Assembly: GCF_037325665.1 (NCBI RefSeq)
Contig: NC_090246.1
Coordinates: forward strand, 89,537,878-89,601,877
Source of the DNA: Littorina saxatilis
Lineage: Eukaryota; Mollusca; Gastropoda; Littorinimorpha; Littorinidae
Direction: 5' to 3'
DNA length: 64,000 nucleotides
The notes beneath the pieces were generated by a model. It ran no database searches and was not told the origin of the DNA. It saw nothing but the letters and a program-made list of their open reading frames with translations. Made by a program: the position numbers and the translations under genes. Shown piece after piece: positions 59,284 to 64,000 of this stretch. Within the stretch, counting starts at the first letter, position 1. The number at the start of each line of letters is the position of its first letter.

Positions 59284-62200
59284 TGTGTGAGTGTGTGTTT
59301 GTGTGTGAGTGTGTGTTTGTGTGTGTGCGTGTGCGTGTATGTGTGTGTGTCTGTGTGTGCGTGCGTGCGTGCGTGTGTGTGTGCGCGTGCGTGCGTTCGT
59401 GCATGCGTAAGTGCGTGTGTACTTACCACGCAAGCATCTCACAGCCAGTAAAGGCAGCCACACCCTGAAGCAATGTTTGCTGGAACTTCTCTCTATCTCT
59501 GACACTGCTGTGGAGACTTTCACCCAGCCTCTCTGTGTATTCTTGCACTGACATGAAAATAGCAACCTAAATAGACGATGTTCGGAAATAACTCTGTCGG
59601 AGTTATAAGGGTTTGTGATAGAGTTAATACTTTTGCTTTTATTGAGTCTAACTTTCCCACGTAACATTATAGGCCAATCACTAGCGAAGGGTGTGTCGGA
59701 AACACGTGGGCAAGGAGAACGTGAGAAAAGCTTGCCTCACTATATATAAGCAAGAGTATTGACTCATTTGCAACCTACACAAATCCGACGGAGTTATTTC
59801 CGCAGTTCGTCTATCGACAGTCCAAAACACACGCAGGGAACAGCAAAGCTAAAACTAAAGTTAGCAAACAAGTTATTGCGACAAATTTCGCACCCCAATC
59901 AAAGCATAATTACCGTGCTATTTAAGTAAAACAGTCTATATACCATTTAAGGCAGTCCGCTTGACACTTTAACCATACTGATAAACACGTACATGTACAC
60001 AGACATGGGCTGCTACCGATTGAAGTGCAAGGAAGATCACTCTGAGTGATAAACTGCATAACAGAACGTTTGTCCCCAAATATTTACTGTTTTCACAATC
60101 GTTCCAACTGCTTGCTCTTTCTGTTAAATTCCTGGTTTTCCATCTTAAGTTTTTGCAATTTTACGGAATAACATCCATGCTAAGATAAGTGAATGATTCT
60201 GACCTGAAAGTAGCGAAATTTATTACTAACCGGCACTGCATCAGAATGTGATCTGCACATAATTATGTAGTGTTTGTATGGCATGCTGTCGGACGTAAAA
60301 CAATAGACAGGTGACAAAGAACTCACACAGAACAGAGCACTTGCGAATGATGTCGTCTGCACGGACGTCTGTTTGGTCCTCAAGCTCAACCTTAGCTTCG
60401 TCCGTATCCGGCGCTGCCAGGTTGTCATGGTTACTGCTGCCATGGTTACCACTGTCAGCGTCATTAGCGTCGGGCTTCCTCCTCCCAGACCCTTGGTCAG
60501 AATCTTCTGTTTTCAAACTCTCCTCTATATTAAAAACCTGGTGTGAGTCTGCTGTATTTTCGTCAGCATTACCGTCTCTGCAGTCGACCGCCTCTGCGAA
60601 GCAGTTTTCTCTGCCACCATCTCCCTGTGTTTTCGGCACGTCTTGACACTTCTTACCTTTCTTTATGAGTTTACCATGACCGTTCTTTTCTCCACCTGAA
60701 ACACAAGAGTCTTTTGTGTCTGACTGTGTCGAGGCTACATTGACGGTATCAGAGGCCTTGACAATGTGATCTGGGTCAGCGATGTCATCAGTGTGCTGTG
60801 AATTGTAAAGGTCAGGTCGCTGTGGGACGAGCACCACGTGCCGATAGCGGTGGAAGACGATGAGCAAAGTGGCTAGCAGCAGACCCAGGTCGTAAGCGCA
60901 AGGACCCACGCGTGTGAACTCCGCATCGATGATCTGATCGCAAGAAAATAAACACAATTCAATAATAAAATAATAATAAAATACACATGTTGACAATTAT
61001 ACTCCATTCAAGACTCGACAATCAAACAAAAAGAACTGTAGGTGACGGGTAACGTTTTGTTTTGTCAATAACTGAACGTTCCAATAACCTACAATTCTGT
61101 TTGTTTTTTATTCTGAATGTTGGAGCGTTGGCAGTATATCTGTTTTGGGATGTCAAGGTTCAACACTAAAGACCAAGACTCAATAATAAAACACACATAT
61201 GGAGAAAAAAAAACCCACCCTGACTAATCTAACCTTGCCTGCGTGGGAGATGTAGAGTGTGAGACACTTCATTGAGCATTTAATTATTAGTGTTTGATCA
61301 TTCATGAGCCACATGTACAAGATGGCCCCCAGGAGAGTGAATACGAGGGCATCCGCACTCACTGAGGGAAGTATTCATGCTAACTTTCATAAACCAAGCC
61401 CGGTGGACCGTGAGCACTATCACTGTAGAGAGCTAGAGCATCGGACAAAATTGTTTCATAGGTTACATTCTCTACGTAATCACCATGAACGGTGTTCACA
61501 TAAATGTTACTTAGTCCCTGCAGTTACCAACCCTTTTTTGTCCGTGAGCCTATCTTGTGATTTGTCAGGCTTCTGTTTTCTGACTTAAAGGTACTGCACT
61601 TGTCAAATCCAGGTGCACGGAGCCCCTGGGGCTTTTAGTCATACCTCAGGCAGCTATCCGTTAGAAGAACTACCAAGTTTCATTGACTTGCACCCAAAGA
61701 GTCAAGAACTGCGATTTTTTTACGAATTAATTTCGTACTCGGACCAGGCTGGTCTTGGCCTATTTTTGGATCTAAATTTAGATCAGGTAGATCACCATAT
61801 CATGCACAAAAAGACACGTCACTAGCAAACTATGTCAGACGTCATCATGAGTTTGTGTAAAACAAAATGGAGGCCGGAATCACTCAGTTGAATCGAACTC
61901 CGACCAAACACCACGTAATAACTAGGTTAATTTATGCACTCGCGTGAACAAGAAACTGTCGAGCTTCACAGATGTCGTCGTTGGGTAGTTTTGGGTTTGT
62001 TTTACTACCATAGGAGGATTTTTGAACTGTAAATGCACTCAGCTGCAACAAAAACGCAAAACGAAGGCTGTGAGCTGCACTGTGCCTTTAACAATGTAAG
62101 ATAAAAGTCCAGTGGGGGGCGTTACTTTGGAATGAAAACTATACCAATACCTTGATGTCACTGCCGTTGACCAGAACAGACTCAATGTGAAGGTCACCAT

Positions 62201-63628
62201 GAACTAAACACTCAAGGTCATTCATGAATGACCTTTTGACCTCCTCTTTTGCCTTCATGACAGCGGCGTCACCAAAGACCTCTGGGAGCATGCGCAGTAC
62301 GGATGGGTGGCAACGTCTTCCGGAGTCAGAGGGGTCAAAAGGTCGTTCAAAGTGATAGGTCCTGAGCAAAGTCATCATAGAATCTCGCGCCCTGAAAGAA
62401 AAGATGTGGGTGACTGATACTGACGCCAATAATAACGTACAACGATATAGAACAGGTACTTGTTCAGTTAATCCATGTTGTGGCCTCACTATCTCTTCTA
62501 TCTCTTTTACATTTGTTCATTCTCTCTCTCTCCTTCCTTCAGACAGACAGACAGACAGGCAGGCAGACAGACAGGCAGAGTCTGTATTTCACAGAAGAAG
62601 ATGAAAACGAGTTGAACAAACTTGTCTGCTAACCCATCTGTTGACCTCTAAATTGCCACTCCATATCTCTTCTATATTTGTTAATTCTCTCCCTTTCTCC
62701 ATTAGACAGCCAGCCAGCCAGACAGCCAGCCAGCCAGTCAGCCAGCCAGACAGACAGAGTGTGTATTTTAAAGGAGAAGATGAATAAGAGTTGAAAGTGT
62801 TCTTGTCTGCTTTCTTTATAAAACTGTAAACATTTAGATATAAAGGCAGCACATTTCACGCACAGAATCAAATATCACTCACCTAAACTGTTGGCTGAGT
62901 TCCTGCAGCCTGTCCGTGCCCACGGTCAAGGTGTGAGTGACCGCATGCAGTGAGGCCAGTGCTGTCCCCAGGGCGCGCGCTCCAATGTCCGAGAACTGAC
63001 CGCTCAGCACTGCTCCGGACAGTGGCTGGTGGTCACTCAACTCCCGCATGCACACTGGACGGAGAAAATTACTTTCAGTGATGAAATTCATCTCTTATAC
63101 TATTGGTTTAAAGCTGTTACAACTTTTCTTATCACTTCATGATTCAATGACTGCTTCAAAAACGTTGGCCTAAGCAAGAAAACATTATAACCTTGCCGGT
63201 TTTCCAACCCACCCCATTCCCGGCTCCAGCCCTTCCACCCCCCAACAACCAACCCCAATCTTCACCAAACCGACCGGTAAGGCTTATCAGCACATAAATA
63301 ATTACATATTTTGTTGAATTTGTCGTAGAAAAGTGGACAGGGAGCACATCCGGGCACCAAGGTGTTGAAGTAGGTCAAGGCTTCGAATTCCATCTGGCCT
63401 CGTTCTGGCGGGAGCAACAGTTCTGTCATATCATCCTGCGAGAAAAAAAACCTCATGTATACAAGAACTATGATAAACAGAGGTTTGAACAAATAAAGGA
63501 TTGCATGAAAGCGTTTCTTTCATGAAGAATAGCTCATTAAATTTCTACCTGTTTCTCCAAGACAATTTTTCGATCCAAAGGGGTACGGGTTCTGCTCACA
63601 CACACGCGTGCACACACACACACACACA

Positions 63629-63710
<82 letters not shown>

Positions 63711-64000
63711 CACACACGAGCCTGTATTGTTGATCCTGAACGTTATCACATTATGTAGGACAATGGGGACTTAACCGCTGAAATCACTTTCCATGCAATC
63801 ACTGATGCAATGAACTTACCGTTGATTTATTTTATTTTATGGGGGATGGGCTGGAGTGGGCTGGGGGCCAGTGCATGGTTGGGGAGGGGTGTAGGAGGTA
63901 TTCAGTAAGACCCTTTTATTACCTTCTTAGAATCAGGCGCTATCTTTAGTATAAATCCTGCGTCATCCTGATGTTTGATCCTAATTCTGATGACGTCATT
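57641..64000 (-). CDS. Methylthioribose-kinase-like protein, 5' end outside the window
   Basis: Exons (5' to 3') >64000-63923, 63435-63306, 63054-62883, 62391-62151, 60933-60327, 59547-59427 and 57839-57641 join in frame to 515 residues. All introns are GT-AG (phases 0, 1, 2, 0, 1, 2). Features in order: a nucleotide-binding strand (FILKIAP), [30 protein letters not shown], the catalytic loop [12 protein letters not shown], then IDAEF, which stands where kinases have DFG and where methylthioribose kinases have D-x-E-F, followed by [15 protein letters not shown]. The same exon adds an acidic, low-complexity insert of about 150 residues not found in bacterial or plant enzymes. The last two exons match the family C-terminus ([20 protein letters not shown]). 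Expected reaction: ATP-dependent phosphorylation of 5-methylthioribose in methionine salvage. Another small-molecule substrate is possible. Confidence 0.85.
58004..58050. repeat. 11-bp tandem repeat, four units
   Basis: Four units of AGGGTTGTAAT in the last intron of the kinase gene. Confidence 0.85.
58320..58863. mobile_element. Foldback element built from ACTCC/CGTACGAAA motifs
   Basis: Ends CGGTGTAACACGAGAAAA and ATTTTCGTGTTACACCG are inverted, with GGC on both sides. The left half iterates TTACTCC next to ATTTCGTACGAAA-like words; the right half has the complements (GGAGTAA, TTTCGTACG). It lies in the last intron of the kinase gene. Confidence 0.8.
59222..59415. repeat. (GT)n/(GC)n microsatellite in a kinase intron
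   Basis: GT tract with TTTGTGTGTGAG units and a (CGTG)n end. It finishes about 10 bp from the donor of exon 59547-59427. Confidence 0.92.
59572..59813. mobile_element. MITE inserted next to a kinase splice acceptor
   Basis: Left TAGACGATGTTCGGAAATAA then CTCTGTCGGA; right TCCGACGGAGTTATTTCCGC then AGTTCGTCTA. About 240 bp. A related sequence (CATTATAGGCCAATCAC) occurs at 19804-19822. Its edge lies 24 bp from the acceptor of the exon starting at 59547. Confidence 0.75.
61589..62087. mobile_element. TTAA-flanked MITE in a kinase intron
   Basis: TTAA on both sides (61585-61588, 62088-62091). Ends AGGTACTGCACTTG and GCTGCACTGTGCCT are imperfectly inverted and resemble the 32018-32749 ends (AGGCACAGT). 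Non-coding. Confidence 0.6.
62488..62818. repeat. Tandem duplication of about 165 bp with CAGA/CAGC cores
   Basis: Two diverged units, each TATCTCTTCTAT, then TCTCTC, a CAGACAG- or CAGCCAG-type run, GAGTCTGTATTT or GAGTGTGTATTT, GAAGATGAA and CTTGTCTGCT. Both lie in the kinase intron between exons 62883 and 62391. Confidence 0.7.
63600..63718. repeat. (CA)n/(CGCA)n microsatellite
   Basis: CA runs flanking a CGCA run, in the kinase intron between exons 63923 and 63435. Confidence 0.93.

Overview
The window looks like nuclear DNA of a mollusc, most probably a caenogastropod snail. This is inferred from spliced animal genes (GT-AG introns of 0.4-4 kb), abundant GT/CA, GA and CAA microsatellites, and several short non-autonomous repeat families. 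One family opens with ACAAGTCGCGTAAGGCGAAA, which I associate with periwinkle-type genomes. The species cannot be proved from the sequence alone.

Five protein-coding loci can be supported. (1) NOL12, a nucleolar RNA-processing protein, + strand, 6688-10356, five exons, 211 aa. (2) GRB2/drk, the SH3-SH2-SH3 adaptor of receptor tyrosine kinase signalling, - strand, 22499-27881, five exons, 217 aa, followed by a long repeat-poor tract (13.15-22.5 kb) that may be its 3' UTR. (3) An unrecognised single-pass membrane protein, + strand, about 45139-50178, whose exons join through two phase-1 introns; the second intron holds a 3.5 kb DNA transposon. (4) A single-exon secreted, probably GPI-anchored folate-receptor-like protein, + strand, 54165-54812. 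(5) A methylthioribose-kinase-like protein, - strand, 57641 to beyond the right edge, seven exons in view, with a long acidic insert. The genes have unrelated jobs and do not form a cluster.

The rest is mostly repeats. Region by region: 1-6.5 kb has a divergent MITE, two minisatellites and a foldback element. 6.5-13 kb has NOL12 with SINEs in its introns, then three MITE copies. 13-28 kb is the GRB2 locus with five SINE-like copies. 28.4-31.5 kb has three copies of an 850-890 bp element, two of them apparently nested in another MITE. 32-34.4 kb has a TTAA-flanked element, a FLYWCH-bearing element with an exact 8-bp target duplication, and a CRE-site-bearing MITE. 34.4-45 kb is gene-poor, with long microsatellites, a 36-bp minisatellite and two hairpins. 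45-50.7 kb is the membrane-protein gene with the 3.5 kb transposon. 51.4-52.8 kb has a near-identical 170-bp direct duplication. 53-57 kb has the folate-receptor-like gene between two foldback MITEs. 57.2-64 kb has the kinase with four MITE or duplication events in its introns.

The most notable observations are the FLYWCH element with mirrored arrays of one motif, the 3.5 kb transposon with about twelve AGCTCTGAG sites in its long inverted repeats, the kinase of a family unusual for animals, and several MITE families whose target duplications can be read directly. All coordinates and joins were read by eye, with no alignment, transcript or database support.
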